A DNA stretch of 64,000 nucleotides, taken from the NCBI GenBank assembly GCA_020161535.1, contig JAIUNW010000004.1, positions 228,166 to 292,165 on the forward strand. Direction: 5' to 3'. The first letter of the stretch is position 1. Every line of letters starts with the position of its first letter. Below are positions 1-8,863 of this stretch, piece by piece. Made by a program: the position numbers and the translations under genes. Under the pieces are notes generated by a model. It saw nothing but the letters and a program-made list of their open reading frames with translations, searched no databases and was not told the DNA's origin. Origin of the DNA: Bacteroidota bacterium. Its GTDB lineage: Bacteria > Bacteroidota > Bacteroidia > Chitinophagales > Chitinophagaceae.

Positions 1-453
1 GCAGGTGCGGCTTACTTCTGCACCGGTACCCGAGATGGTAGGAACACCCACTTTGTACACCGCTGGGTATTTGATCAGGTCCCAGCCCTGGTAATCGACC
101 GATGAACCAGGATTGGTCATCATCAGTGCCACGGCTTTGGCCATGTCCATCACCGAGCCCCCACCAATGCCAATAATGCCCGACACTTCTCCAAACTCAG
201 CAGTAAGCTCATCGCGCAACTTATCTACATAACTTGTTTTCGGTTCCCGCGAAACATCAATGATCACCAGCTTGTCTTTGCCTTCCGTAGGCAGGCGGTT
301 TAACAACGCCGGTTTGTCGCGGAAATATTCATCCACAAAAAAGATCATCGGCGCATTTGGTTTGCGCTTGGGCGCAATGATCTCTCCGAGTTGATCAAAA
401 CAGCCATTTCCATAAACCACGTAACCGGTCAGTTTGAAGTTCCTGAATTTCAT
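1..453 (-). CDS. kdnB: Iron-containing alcohol dehydrogenase, probable Kdo 8-oxidase KdnB (partial, 3' end outside window)
   Basis: Only the first 151 codons are in the window; the frame runs off the left edge. The protein starts MKFRNFKLTG and carries the nucleotide-binding turn GGGSVMD (residues 97-103) and the PTISGTGAEVSRT segment (138-150) of type III, metal-dependent alcohol dehydrogenases. The metal-ligand histidines would lie outside. In Shewanella, KdnB oxidises carbon 8 of Kdo and KdnA then transaminates it to Kdo8N. Here the gene is third in a kdnA-kdsB-kdnB run, 17 bp after kdsB, so I prefer Kdo 8-oxidase to a generic alcohol dehydrogenase. The function rests on context plus family; the fold assignment is firm. 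Confidence 0.8.
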   Translation of the reverse strand, partial: MKFRNFKLTGYVVYGNGCFDQLGEIIAPKRKPNAPMIFFVDEYFRDKPALLNRLPTEGKDKLVIIDVSREPKTSYVDKLRDELTAEFGEVSGIIGIGGGSVMDMAKAVALMMTNPGSSVDYQGWDLIKYPAVYKVGVPTISGTGAEVSRTC

Positions 454-470
454 TTCAGCTCATTTTCTTG

Positions 471-1196
471 TTATAATAATTTGGCGGCCTTTACCAGGTC
501 TTCGGGTGTATCAATTTCAACACCCATATAATCGGTAACAACCATTTTCATCGGAATACCATTTTCCAGGTAACGCAGGCACTCGATTTTTTCTGCGCGC
601 TCCAACGGACTCGGCGGCAGTTTAGTGAAATCCATCAGGGTTTGTTTGCGAAAAGCATACACCCCGATGTGCTCATAATAAATGGGTTGCAAGTCTTGGT
701 TGCGGTGATAGGGTATGGGCGAGCGGGAAAAGAACAAGGCATTGAAATGCAGGTCGACCGCTACTTTAACATAGTTCGGATCAGCGATCGATGCCGCGTC
801 ATTTAATACCTGCATCAACGAAGCCACCTGTACTTTTTTTCCTTCCGCGCCTTCAAACACCTGCAATAATTTTTCGAGCGGTTCTCGGCGGGTAAAAGGT
901 TCATCGCCCTGTACATTGACAATGATATCGGCATCCATCTCTTCGGCGGCTTCAGCAATGCGATCGGTACCGCATTCGTGTTCCCGCTTGCTCATGATCA
1001 CTTTTCCGCCATGTGCACTGATCTCATCATAAATAATCGGATGATCGCATACCACCGCTACCTCGTCGAACAAACCGGTTTTCAAGGCCGATTCATAGGT
1101 ACGCCAGATAACAGTTTTGCCGCCGAGATCGGCCATCATCTTACCCGGAAACCGACTGGCGGCATAACGGGCAGGTATAAGCGCAATTTTTTTCAT
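471..1196 (-). CDS. kdsB: 3-deoxy-manno-octulosonate (probably Kdo8N) cytidylyltransferase
   Basis: A 241-residue enzyme of normal KdsB length. It transfers CMP from CTP to Kdo, or here probably to Kdo8N, making the activated sugar used for the LPS inner core. Visible motifs are the N-terminal nucleotide loop PARYAASRFPGK (8-19), the metal-binding NVQGDEPF (94-101) and the EHIGVYAFRK and LERAEKIECLRYLENG segments near residues 175-215. The ATG overlaps the kdnA stop by 4 bp (ATGA), implying translational coupling, and kdnB follows. Its place between the two Kdo-modifying genes suggests that its natural substrate is Kdo8N, as for the Shewanella enzyme. The cytidylyltransferase call is solid; the substrate is inferred. 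Confidence 0.92.
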   Translation of the reverse strand: MKKIALIPARYAASRFPGKMMADLGGKTVIWRTYESALKTGLFDEVAVVCDHPIIYDEISAHGGKVIMSKREHECGTDRIAEAAEEMDADIIVNVQGDEPFTRREPLEKLLQVFEGAEGKKVQVASLMQVLNDAASIADPNYVKVAVDLHFNALFFSRSPIPYHRNQDLQPIYYEHIGVYAFRKQTLMDFTKLPPSPLERAEKIECLRYLENGIPMKMVVTDYMGVEIDTPEDLVKAAKLL

Positions 1197-2383
1197 ATCG
1201 CGCTTTCAATGGCTTTACGAATCGCTGCTGCTTTGTTTTTGATATCGTCTGCCGACCAATTGAGGTTGATAAGCATACAGATGCAACGGCCAATCAGGTC
1301 GTCGGACTGCGGGAATTTTTTGTCCTGGTACGCTTCCAGGCTTTTTGTCAAATCAGGGGTGAGCGCGCCAAGGGTGGCAGCGGTTTTCAAATGATCCCAT
1401 TTGCGGATATAATGCCAGTTGTTGTCGTAATAATGGAAAGCTGGCAAACCGGCCGCTTTCATGGCCGCGGTTGTTTTTTGGGCCGCTTCTAGGCTGGGCA
1501 GGAAAAATTCCAGGAAGGTAGCGCTGTCGCCAGCAGCGTCGGGAAAACGCCTGAAACTTACACCGGGTATGGAAGCGATTGCATCGTGCAGAATTTTTTT
1601 GGTAGCGCGTTGTATGGCTAAAAATTCATCCAGCTTACGCCACTGGGCCAGCCCTACCGCTGCATGCAATTCAGAGATCCGGAAATTATACCCAATAAAA
1701 GGATGCAGGTCAGCGCCACGGTCAACTCCCAGGTGGTCGTGGCCATGGTCAGAAAAGCCATCTGCCTTCGTATATACATCAACGTTATTGGTCATTACCG
1801 CACCGCCTTCGGCACAAGTAATCGTTTTTACAAAGTCGAACGAGAACGTACCGGCATCGCCGATAGTGCCCAGGTATTTGCCTTTGTAAGTTGCGCCAAT
1901 GGCCTGGCAGGCATCTTCCAACAACAATAGATGGTGTTTTTTACAAATGGCCTGCAGTGCATCCAGGTCGGCCATGCCACCGCACATATGCACGGGCATA
2001 ATGGCTTTTGTTTTGGGCGTGATGGCTGCTTCCACTGCTTTGGGATCGAGCGTAAGCGTATCATCGATTTCCACCATCACGGGTGTGGCGCCGGCAAATA
2101 AAACTGCTTCGAAGCTGGCCACAAAAGTGAAGCAGGGCATGATCACTTCGTCGCCCGCACCTATGCCAAGTGCTGCCATTGCCGTACTCAAGGCAGCGGT
2201 GCCGCTGGAAACAAGTTGCACATGTTTGACCGATAATTTCTGCGCAATGGCGGCTTCCAGTTCCTTGGATTTCCAGATGCCTTTGCGCGGACCGTCGAAG
2301 CCATAGCGCATCAGGATACCTGTTTCCAAAACATCGTTGACTTCCTTTCTTTCTTCTTCGCCAAATCGTTCAAATCCGGGCAT
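1193..2383 (-). CDS. kdnA: DegT/DnrJ/EryC1-family aminotransferase, probable 8-amino-3,8-dideoxy-manno-octulosonate transaminase KdnA
   Basis: A 396-residue PLP enzyme of the sugar aminotransferase family. The pattern SFDFVKTITCAEGG holds the Schiff-base lysine (K186), and LLEDACQAIGA (about 155-165) holds the PLP-nitrogen aspartate; the SSGTAAL loop lies near residue 60. In Shewanella, KdnA uses glutamate to aminate 8-oxo-Kdo. I chose the ATG at 2383 (MPGFERFGEEER) over a TTG six codons upstream, because a TAATTTTG -7 box at 2399-2406 covers that TTG and leaves a 15-nt leader before the ATG. It heads the kdnA-kdsB-kdnB operon. Other sugar aminotransferases look alike, so the specific name depends on the neighbours. 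Confidence 0.85.
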   Translation of the reverse strand: MPGFERFGEEERKEVNDVLETGILMRYGFDGPRKGIWKSKELEAAIAQKLSVKHVQLVSSGTAALSTAMAALGIGAGDEVIMPCFTFVASFEAVLFAGATPVMVEIDDTLTLDPKAVEAAITPKTKAIMPVHMCGGMADLDALQAICKKHHLLLLEDACQAIGATYKGKYLGTIGDAGTFSFDFVKTITCAEGGAVMTNNVDVYTKADGFSDHGHDHLGVDRGADLHPFIGYNFRISELHAAVGLAQWRKLDEFLAIQRATKKILHDAIASIPGVSFRRFPDAAGDSATFLEFFLPSLEAAQKTTAAMKAAGLPAFHYYDNNWHYIRKWDHLKTAATLGALTPDLTKSLEAYQDKKFPQSDDLIGRCICMLINLNWSADDIKNKAAAIRKAIESAI

Positions 2384-2398
2384 GATCGAAAATTTGGG

Positions 2399-2406
2399 CA
2401 AAATTA
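2399..2406 (-). promoter_or_regulatory. -7 box (TAATTTTG) for the kdnA-kdsB-kdnB operon
   Basis: This matches the Bacteroidota -7 consensus TAnnTTTG and lies 15 nt before the kdnA ATG. No clear TTTG -33 element was seen. It suggests that the kdn genes have their own promoter although the large outer-membrane gene upstream is on the same strand. Confidence 0.5.
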
Positions 2407-2433
2407 GGGATTTACCAGAGAAAGCTATGCGCC

Positions 2434-5400
2434 TTAGAAGTCCACACCCAGGGCAAAATACCAGATGGGTTTTCCTTTGAATACGCCACTCATATCCCAG
2501 GCGGTATCCAAACGCATAAAATACCCAAGTAGGGTACTTCGGGCGCCGAAACCATAGCCGCCCACAAAGGGGCCAACACCGCCAGCTTTGATGCGCACAT
2601 TCACCTGACCATTGGCGGGATCGCCTTCTGTATACAGCACTTGTGGCCGCTTCAAACTCTTTGGTGAACCATCCCAGGCCGAGCCCAGGTCAATGAACTG
2701 CACCAACTGGAAGTTTCGAACAAATGCATTGTTGATGGGTCGTTTCAACAAAGTGCTGAATACCGGCAAACGGAATTCACTATTGATCACCATGGCATTG
2801 TTGCCATTGGAAACATTCTGTTTGTGTCCGCGCAAATTCACCGCCAATGCCTGGAAAGCATATTCACCGGAGGTAGGCACATTTTCCTGGTTCGCTTTGG
2901 GGAACAACCAGCCATCTTGTCCACCGAGATAATACAATATCTTCTGGTCGCCCCAAGAAGCATCACCAGCCACACGGCCTGCCCAAATCAAATTCCGGTA
3001 AATCGGATAATAGTACCGGGCATCAAAACCCAGGTTGAAACTGTTGCGACCGGCTGCGCTTACTTTGGCGATTTGCGCATTGTAATCGGCATAGACTTTA
3101 TACCGCAGGCCATTCCAGATATTCGTTGCCTTCTCGATCGAGTTGTCATACACATACTCCACATGCAACAAGCCATACTTGCGATTGTAATTCGGTGTTT
3201 TGAGAATCTCGCCATTGTCGGCCGGAATATACACCGCCTTGGTCACCACATTGTCTGAACGCACCCCCGCGTTTACACGAATGCTCCTGACGCGGTCAAG
3301 TGGATATTTCACGCCGGCCTGGTAGAGGTTCGTAAACATCTTTGCAGGCACATAATAGTTCGCTGCATATTCAGTAGCACCAACATCTGTTCTGCGATAA
3401 TACAATACTGAATAGTCGAGCCGCTTTTTCAGGTAATCGAAACGGGCCATGTATTCCGAACCAGAATTAAACAATGATTGAGAGCCAGGTATAAAAATAT
3501 TCGGCTGGCCGATGGTAATCGGGTATCCTTGTCCGGCGGTATTGATCAACGGCGTGCGCACCATACCGGTAAAGCGCAAATCTTCCATGATATCAAACAC
3601 GGTCACTTTCAACATGCCGTTAAAACCATTGTTGGCGGTATTGGAAACTGGCAATGATCCGGTAAAAGGTGAATACCGGGTGATGAGTACATCGTTGTTG
3701 AACAGCGAGCCGGTGATCTGGTCTACCGAGAATTTTAGTTTATAATCAAAGCGCCCTGCCTTGTTTAATATCGAGGGATTTTCTTCTGCTTGTTCGGCTG
3801 CCCGGTCAATATGTGGTAGACTGGAGTCGCGTTTTTCTTCTGCAAATTCCGTTTCGAACTGGGTAGCTTTACTGGTATCGGTTTTAGGCGCTTGCGGATA
3901 CAACAAAGCCTGGCTCATGGTTACCCGTTGCTGGTCCATGGTTCGTTTGCGATAGTCGGTCGGTCGCGGGTTCACGCTGCGCTTGCGCAAAGCAGCTTCG
4001 TCTACTTTCAGCTTGTACAAAAATTTCAGCTCACCTTCCTGTCTAACTTCACTAACCAAGTCACGATCGCCGGCCGATTTCGATTCCAACATACTGCTCT
4101 GGTAATTGGTAATCGGGAATACATAGGTAGAATCGTTTGTTACCGAAAAAGTGAAAATGCTGTCGGGTTCGTTCTTGCCATAGAAGCGAAGCAAGGAGTC
4201 GATATCCTTGTATTCGGGATTGCGCAGTATTTCATCGCCGATCTGGTAAATGGTGTCTACGCCAGCACGACTGGTGGAGAAGAAGCCGGCATAGCGGTTG
4301 CCAATGCCATTTTGGTCGCTCATAAACGTGAAGTGATTGGCATTGTACTGCGTGGGGAAACGCGCATTGCCAAACTTCATATTGCTTAGTTGTGAAATCT
4401 GCTTGAATTCGCTTTTGTTGAAATTGTCGACCAGGAATACATTGAAACGATAATTAGACGGCAATACCGTATCGCCGGTTGGCGCCGTAGGTGAAGGCCG
4501 GTTAGACGAATAGATAATACCCATTTTATTGGGGAAGGCCACAAAACTGGGATCGACATCGTCGTATACATCGTTGGTTACCTGCTCAGCTTTTTCGTTG
4601 TTGATCTTGAAAATATAAATATCCGACTGACCGTTTTTCACGGCGCTCATCAGCAGGGTATTGTCGTCGTTCATATACTTCACATCCTGTATCTGGTCAA
4701 ACTCGAGGGTCAGCTTGTCTTTTTTCAGGCGAGAAAAAATATCGTAGGTGAACATTTTAATCTTGCCCTCGTGGTTGTAGATCACCAGCAATTTATTGCC
4801 TTTGCCATTCCAGGCCAGCAGTGGATAATGGGGGTCTTGTTTTGCATCAACACTGCGAATATCGTTGCGCAGCAATGTTTTTTTGGTGGTATAGTCTTCG
4901 TAGTAAATCACACACTGCAATCCTTTTTTCCATTCTACCACGGCATACGACTGGCTGCGTGGTGTGGGATTCGGCGTGAAATTGTAGAAGTCTTTGTTTT
5001 TACTGATTTCTTCAACCACCGACATCTGTCCCTTGGGATTGTTGCGGCGGCCGCGAAGGTCCTTGCCATACTTGTCTTCATAATAAGCCATCACGTCTTC
5101 CATCAAATCTTTGAATTTCTTTTTGCAGATGCGATTGGAAGCGCCGTTGAGGTTGCGATAGAGTCGCGCCAGGTACAGGAAATACTTGGTATTTTCTTTT
5201 TTATAATTCTCTTCAATAAAACGCCAGAATGCGTGGCCGGCCAGCAGCGGCTGGTCAAAGCTGAATTGCCGGAAGTCTTTGTATTTGCCTGACATGATTT
5301 CCGATTTCAATCGATCGTCGAGTTCGGTGCTCCAGTTTTCAGCAGCATATGCAACAAAACCATCTGTAAGCCATTTCGGCAAGTCGAGCAAGGCCTGGTT

Positions 5401-5916
5401 GGTGGCAAACTCACCCAGGTCATCGCCAAAAAGAATATTGTCCAACAAGATGCGCGCAATGCCTTGCCGCACTTGCAGGCGCAGGTTTTCGTGGTTGCTG
5501 TTGTAATACACCACCATTTTGTTGTTCACCAGTTTGGTATTACCACCATTGGTTTGCCAATCGGCCGTAAGGCCAATATTGGTTTGCTGCATCTCATTAT
5601 AACTATTGTACAGCACAATATTGGCGCGGCGTTGCAAGCCGTATTCCATAAATGATTCCAGGTCGGGCAATTCTTTTTCAGCTACCTGTGCCACGGCCTT
5701 GGCCAATGGCTCTCCATGCTGATAGAAATAGGTATTAAAATTGCCTGTTTGGTAGAATTGCCATTTGAACTTTTGGTATTGAACCCTGTTCTTACCAAAC
5801 TCAACAGTATTGACCTGTGCTGATGCCGAATTCATTTGCAGAAAAGGGTACAGGAGCAAGAAAAAGCCACACTTGATCAGAACGCGCATAAACGGATGAT
5901 TCTTCTGAAATTGCAT
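2434..5916 (-). CDS. Giant outer-membrane protein: pseudo-peptidase MA-like region, TolB-like propeller, C-terminal beta-barrel
   Basis: An 1160-residue exported protein. An N-terminal hydrophobic stretch (about 11-33, ending SASAQ) is a signal peptide. Residues about 50-290 resemble a gluzincin (peptidase MA-like) domain: LPKWLTDGFVAYAAE (179-193) matches the usual segment with the third metal ligand, but the HExxH helix is missing (QVRQGIARILLDN instead, about 148-160). Residues about 310-560 contain repeated short strands with DPSFVAF and IIYSSNRPS, as in TolB/DPP-IV propellers. The last 400 residues alternate polar and aromatic residues and end in phenylalanine (ALGVDF), typical of an outer-membrane barrel. 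The start could also be residue 10 (5889). Function unknown. It lies directly upstream of the kdn operon. Confidence 0.7.
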   Translation of the reverse strand: MQFQKNHPFMRVLIKCGFFLLLYPFLQMNSASAQVNTVEFGKNRVQYQKFKWQFYQTGNFNTYFYQHGEPLAKAVAQVAEKELPDLESFMEYGLQRRANIVLYNSYNEMQQTNIGLTADWQTNGGNTKLVNNKMVVYYNSNHENLRLQVRQGIARILLDNILFGDDLGEFATNQALLDLPKWLTDGFVAYAAENWSTELDDRLKSEIMSGKYKDFRQFSFDQPLLAGHAFWRFIEENYKKENTKYFLYLARLYRNLNGASNRICKKKFKDLMEDVMAYYEDKYGKDLRGRRNNPKGQMSVVEEISKNKDFYNFTPNPTPRSQSYAVVEWKKGLQCVIYYEDYTTKKTLLRNDIRSVDAKQDPHYPLLAWNGKGNKLLVIYNHEGKIKMFTYDIFSRLKKDKLTLEFDQIQDVKYMNDDNTLLMSAVKNGQSDIYIFKINNEKAEQVTNDVYDDVDPSFVAFPNKMGIIYSSNRPSPTAPTGDTVLPSNYRFNVFLVDNFNKSEFKQISQLSNMKFGNARFPTQYNANHFTFMSDQNGIGNRYAGFFSTSRAGVDTIYQIGDEILRNPEYKDIDSLLRFYGKNEPDSIFTFSVTNDSTYVFPITNYQSSMLESKSAGDRDLVSEVRQEGELKFLYKLKVDEAALRKRSVNPRPTDYRKRTMDQQRVTMSQALLYPQAPKTDTSKATQFETEFAEEKRDSSLPHIDRAAEQAEENPSILNKAGRFDYKLKFSVDQITGSLFNNDVLITRYSPFTGSLPVSNTANNGFNGMLKVTVFDIMEDLRFTGMVRTPLINTAGQGYPITIGQPNIFIPGSQSLFNSGSEYMARFDYLKKRLDYSVLYYRRTDVGATEYAANYYVPAKMFTNLYQAGVKYPLDRVRSIRVNAGVRSDNVVTKAVYIPADNGEILKTPNYNRKYGLLHVEYVYDNSIEKATNIWNGLRYKVYADYNAQIAKVSAAGRNSFNLGFDARYYYPIYRNLIWAGRVAGDASWGDQKILYYLGGQDGWLFPKANQENVPTSGEYAFQALAVNLRGHKQNVSNGNNAMVINSEFRLPVFSTLLKRPINNAFVRNFQLVQFIDLGSAWDGSPKSLKRPQVLYTEGDPANGQVNVRIKAGGVGPFVGGYGFGARSTLLGYFMRLDTAWDMSGVFKGKPIWYFALGVDF

Positions 5917-5986
5917 ATCCAGCGATTGTGTGCTAAAATTATGTGTTTCAACCTTATTCCCGAAATCCCCCTAAAATAATAGAGCT

Positions 5987-6634
5987 ATGTTAACAGTTCG
6001 CCAATTTTGTTTTAATCCGTTGTCCGAAAACACCTACCTCCTCCACAACGAAGCAGGCGATGCCATCATCATCGATCCCGGCTGTTATTCCGAACTGGAA
6101 GAGAAGCAACTGGTTGATTTTATGCAACAACAGCACTTGACGCCCAAATTCTTACTCAATACCCATTGTCACCTCGACCATGTGTTCGGCAACCGCTTTG
6201 TATACGAAAAGTGGAACCTGGTGCCCTATATTCATCCCAATGAACAATTGGTGCACGACCGGGCTGAAGAGGCGGGCAAAAGATGGAACCTGCCTTTTCG
6301 AAAATACGACGGACTCTTTCAATACATACGGGAAGGCGACAGGATCGGGTTGCCGGGCGACGAACTGATCGTGATAGAGGCGCCCGGTCATTCACCGGGA
6401 CATGTCTGTTTTTACAAACCCGACCAGCATTTCCTGATCGGCGGTGATGTATTGTTTAGACGAAGCATTGGCCGCACCGACCTGCCCGGCGGAAACCACC
6501 AGCAACTATTGAATAGCATCCGCCAACAACTATTTACACTTCCACCCGAAACAAAAGTGTATCCCGGGCATATGGATACGACGACCATTGGCGAAGAAAT
6601 CAAACACAATCCCTTTTTAGCAGGTCAGGATTGA
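5987..6634 (+). CDS. MBL-fold metallo-hydrolase (glyoxalase II-like)
   Basis: A 215-residue single-domain metallo-beta-lactamase-fold protein. The zinc ligands are visible as THCHLDH (H60, H62, D64, H65), H135 in APGHSPGH, D154 in GGDVLF and H195 in YPGHMD; all seven family positions are intact. GRTDLPGG (162-169) is typical of the hydroxyacylglutathione hydrolase-like YcbL/GloB2 subgroup, which cleaves thioesters or similar substrates in the cytoplasm. There is no signal peptide. It stands alone, diverging from the large outer-membrane gene, and its last 10 bp overlap the convergent flippase gene. The exact substrate cannot be told from sequence. Confidence 0.88.
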   Translation: MLTVRQFCFNPLSENTYLLHNEAGDAIIIDPGCYSELEEKQLVDFMQQQHLTPKFLLNTHCHLDHVFGNRFVYEKWNLVPYIHPNEQLVHDRAEEAGKRWNLPFRKYDGLFQYIREGDRIGLPGDELIVIEAPGHSPGHVCFYKPDQHFLIGGDVLFRRSIGRTDLPGGNHQQLLNSIRQQLFTLPPETKVYPGHMDTTTIGEEIKHNPFLAGQD

Positions 6635-8142
6635 TTGGATTTCACCAGCCGATTGATATAGGGCAACTTTGACAGTTCTCTTGCTTCTACGCGCGAAATA
6701 AAAAACGCAAAAGCCGCAAAGAAAATAGTCGCAGTAGTGATGCTGAACCAAAGGGGCGCATACAAATGCACGATAAGCTGGTGAACGATGACCAGCAGGC
6801 TGACGATGACGAGATAAGCAATCAGTTTTTTCGTGGCATAGGGCACCGGATAATGCTTTTGACCAAGCACATAACTGGCAATCATCATGGTCAGGTAACA
6901 AACAAAAGTGGCGATGGAGGCACCGAGATAATGCAGCCGCGGCACCAGGGCAATATTGAGTACAATGGTAAGTATGGCGCCGCCAATGGTGATGTACGCG
7001 CCATAGATATTCTTATTGGTCAGTTTATACCAGATGCTCAGGTTGTAATAAATGCCCAGGAAAATATTGCCCATGGCCAGCAGGGGAACAATGTAAAATC
7101 CCTCGGCCCAGGCTTTTGATTTCAGGGTGAAAAACCATTTCAACACATCGAGGTAAAGGCCAATGAGTAAGAACATAAAGCAACAGGCGATCACAAAAAA
7201 TTTCATCACCCGCGCATACATTTTCTGCGCGCCTTCGGCCTTGCTTTGGTTAAAGAAAAAAGGTTCGGCCGCCATGCGAAAGGCCTGGATCATGATGGTG
7301 ATCATCACCGACAGGCGATATACATTGGCAAAGATGCCGAGCTCGTGTTTGGCCTGTTCTACCGGCAAATCCACCACGTGCTGGTACACCAGCCGGCTCA
7401 ACATATCATTGACCATACCACCCAACCCGACGATCACGAGTGGGTAGCTGTATTGCATGATTCTCTTCCAAAGCCTGGAATCAAATTCCCATGTCACCGA
7501 TTTCCATTCGGGCAGTAGCAATGCCAGTTTCACCAGGCTGCCAAGCAGGTTACCGATGAGGTAGTAGCCGATGCCGATGTCCATCGCTTGCAGGAGTCGC
7601 AGCGGACTATCAGGATGCTTTTTTACATAGGCGGGCATGATGCCCAAAAAGAATAACACCACCAGAAAATAAACCATCACGCTCGACATCATGACAAATG
7701 CATAGCGCCGCGGACGGTTTTCTTGTCTTAGTCGCGCGAAAGCCAAGGTGGACAATGCATCCAGAAAAATAATACCGCACATCCAGGTAATGTATTCAGG
7801 ATGGTCTTCGAGGTTGGCGGCCCGAACAATGGGCCCACGGCACGCGAGCAGCAACCCAATGAAAACAAGGCTGCTGGTCATCAGCGAAACGGAGAGGGTA
7901 TCGTATAATTTCTTGTTATCGGTTTCTTGCGAGAATTTGAAATAAGCAGTTTCCAGTCCGTAGGTAAACAACACGTTCAGAAAAGGAATAATGGCATATA
8001 CCTGCGAGAGATCGGCCGTTTTGGCCGGCTGTGCGATCAGGAAGGGCAGGGCCATATTCATCAGATACCCTATAAAGCGGGTAGCGATGGTGGGTACGCC
8101 ATACCAAAGGGTTTGCGAAGCGAGCTTTTTTATACCACTCAA
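6625..8142 (-). CDS. Polysaccharide/oligosaccharide flippase (MATE/MviN-like, Wzx type)
   Basis: About 505 residues with 12-14 hydrophobic segments along the whole length, opening with SGIKKLASQTLWYGV as many Bacteroidota polysaccharide flippases do. Members carry lipid-linked oligosaccharides across the inner membrane. The reading frame stays open up to 8253, but the extra 37 codons would run through the palindromic promoter at 8152-8182. I therefore choose the TTG at 8142 (reading (M)SGIKK), 15 nt after the minus-strand -7 box. No ATG is available in frame before residue 27 or so. The last 10 bp overlap the convergent MBL hydrolase gene. No glycosyltransferase cluster is adjacent, so the glycan is unknown. 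Confidence 0.82.
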   Translation of the reverse strand: MSGIKKLASQTLWYGVPTIATRFIGYLMNMALPFLIAQPAKTADLSQVYAIIPFLNVLFTYGLETAYFKFSQETDNKKLYDTLSVSLMTSSLVFIGLLLACRGPIVRAANLEDHPEYITWMCGIIFLDALSTLAFARLRQENRPRRYAFVMMSSVMVYFLVVLFFLGIMPAYVKKHPDSPLRLLQAMDIGIGYYLIGNLLGSLVKLALLLPEWKSVTWEFDSRLWKRIMQYSYPLVIVGLGGMVNDMLSRLVYQHVVDLPVEQAKHELGIFANVYRLSVMITIMIQAFRMAAEPFFFNQSKAEGAQKMYARVMKFFVIACCFMFLLIGLYLDVLKWFFTLKSKAWAEGFYIVPLLAMGNIFLGIYYNLSIWYKLTNKNIYGAYITIGGAILTIVLNIALVPRLHYLGASIATFVCYLTMMIASYVLGQKHYPVPYATKKLIAYLVIVSLLVIVHQLIVHLYAPLWFSITTATIFFAAFAFFISRVEARELSKLPYINRLVKSNQS

Positions 8143-8151
8143 ACTGAAATC

Positions 8152-8182
8152 TTTGCGCAAATGTAATTTACATTTGTACAAA
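8152..8182. promoter_or_regulatory. Palindromic bidirectional promoter
   Basis: Positions 8158-8176 form a perfect inverted repeat around T8167 (arms CAAATGTAA and TTACATTTG). Each arm holds a TACATTTG -7 box, one for each strand. A TTTG on the outer side of each arm (8152-8155 and, on the other strand, 8179-8182) continues the symmetry. The two start codons lie 16 nt (8193, plus) and 15 nt (8142, minus) from their boxes. It may also be an operator, since the whole 31 bp are nearly symmetrical. Confidence 0.65.
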
Positions 8183-8192
8183 CCCGAACGGT

Positions 8193-8843
8193 ATGAAAAA
8201 AGCCTGTTTTTACCTGTGTGCCTTTTTCTTGTATGCAAGCAGTGGATTGGCACAGCCTAAAGCCATGGAAGGGGTAGCGAGTATCCAGAGTAAAAAACTG
8301 CCCGCGGCGGTGATGGAAACGCCTTATTCGAGCGATGCTGTTGAAGCAGCCGTAGAAGAATATTTTGCGGGCAAAGGGTTTAAAGCGGTGAAATCGCGCG
8401 ATTACCAATTGTTCCGGGGCGTACCCATGGGCAATTCGGGCGGCACGTTCGATGTATATGTAAAGGCAGAACGCAAGAGCCGTAAAGAAAAAGAATCTTC
8501 CGTCGTTTATTTTGTAACAGGTCGTCCGAACGAAGTGTTGAGCAACCGTGCAGCCGATGATCGGTATGGGGTGGATGAATCCCGCGATTTTCTAAATGAG
8601 TTTACCCCTTACCTCGAAGATTATTCCATTCGCCAGGAAATAGCAGCGGTTGATGAGGCCTTGAAGAAAATGGAGAAGAAACAGGCAGGTTTGCTCAGCG
8701 ATAGCACCGACCTGGCGAAAAGAAAACAGCAGGTAGAAGAAAAAATTCAACAAAACAGTGCCGCCCTCCGTAGCCAGGTGGCTGAAATAGAGAAACAGCG
8801 AAACCTGTTGGAAGCAACCAAGGCCAGGCGCAAAATGCCTTGA
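8193..8843 (+). CDS. Secreted protein of unknown function with C-terminal coiled coil
   Basis: A 216-residue protein. The first 21 residues are a classical signal peptide (MKK, a hydrophobic core, then SSGLAQ), so it is probably periplasmic. The middle (about 30-125) looks globular, with a short beta-rich stretch around PMGNSGGTFDVYVKAE. From about residue 145 to the end the sequence is rich in K, E, Q and L in heptad-like order (VDEALKKMEKK, VEEKIQQN, VAEIEKQRNLLEATKARR), predicting a long coiled coil. I do not recognise the family. It diverges from the flippase gene through a shared palindromic promoter, so the two may be co-regulated. Confidence 0.75.
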   Translation: MKKACFYLCAFFLYASSGLAQPKAMEGVASIQSKKLPAAVMETPYSSDAVEAAVEEYFAGKGFKAVKSRDYQLFRGVPMGNSGGTFDVYVKAERKSRKEKESSVVYFVTGRPNEVLSNRAADDRYGVDESRDFLNEFTPYLEDYSIRQEIAAVDEALKKMEKKQAGLLSDSTDLAKRKQQVEEKIQQNSAALRSQVAEIEKQRNLLEATKARRKMP

Positions 8844-8863
8844 TGGTTGCTGATCGACGCTAC

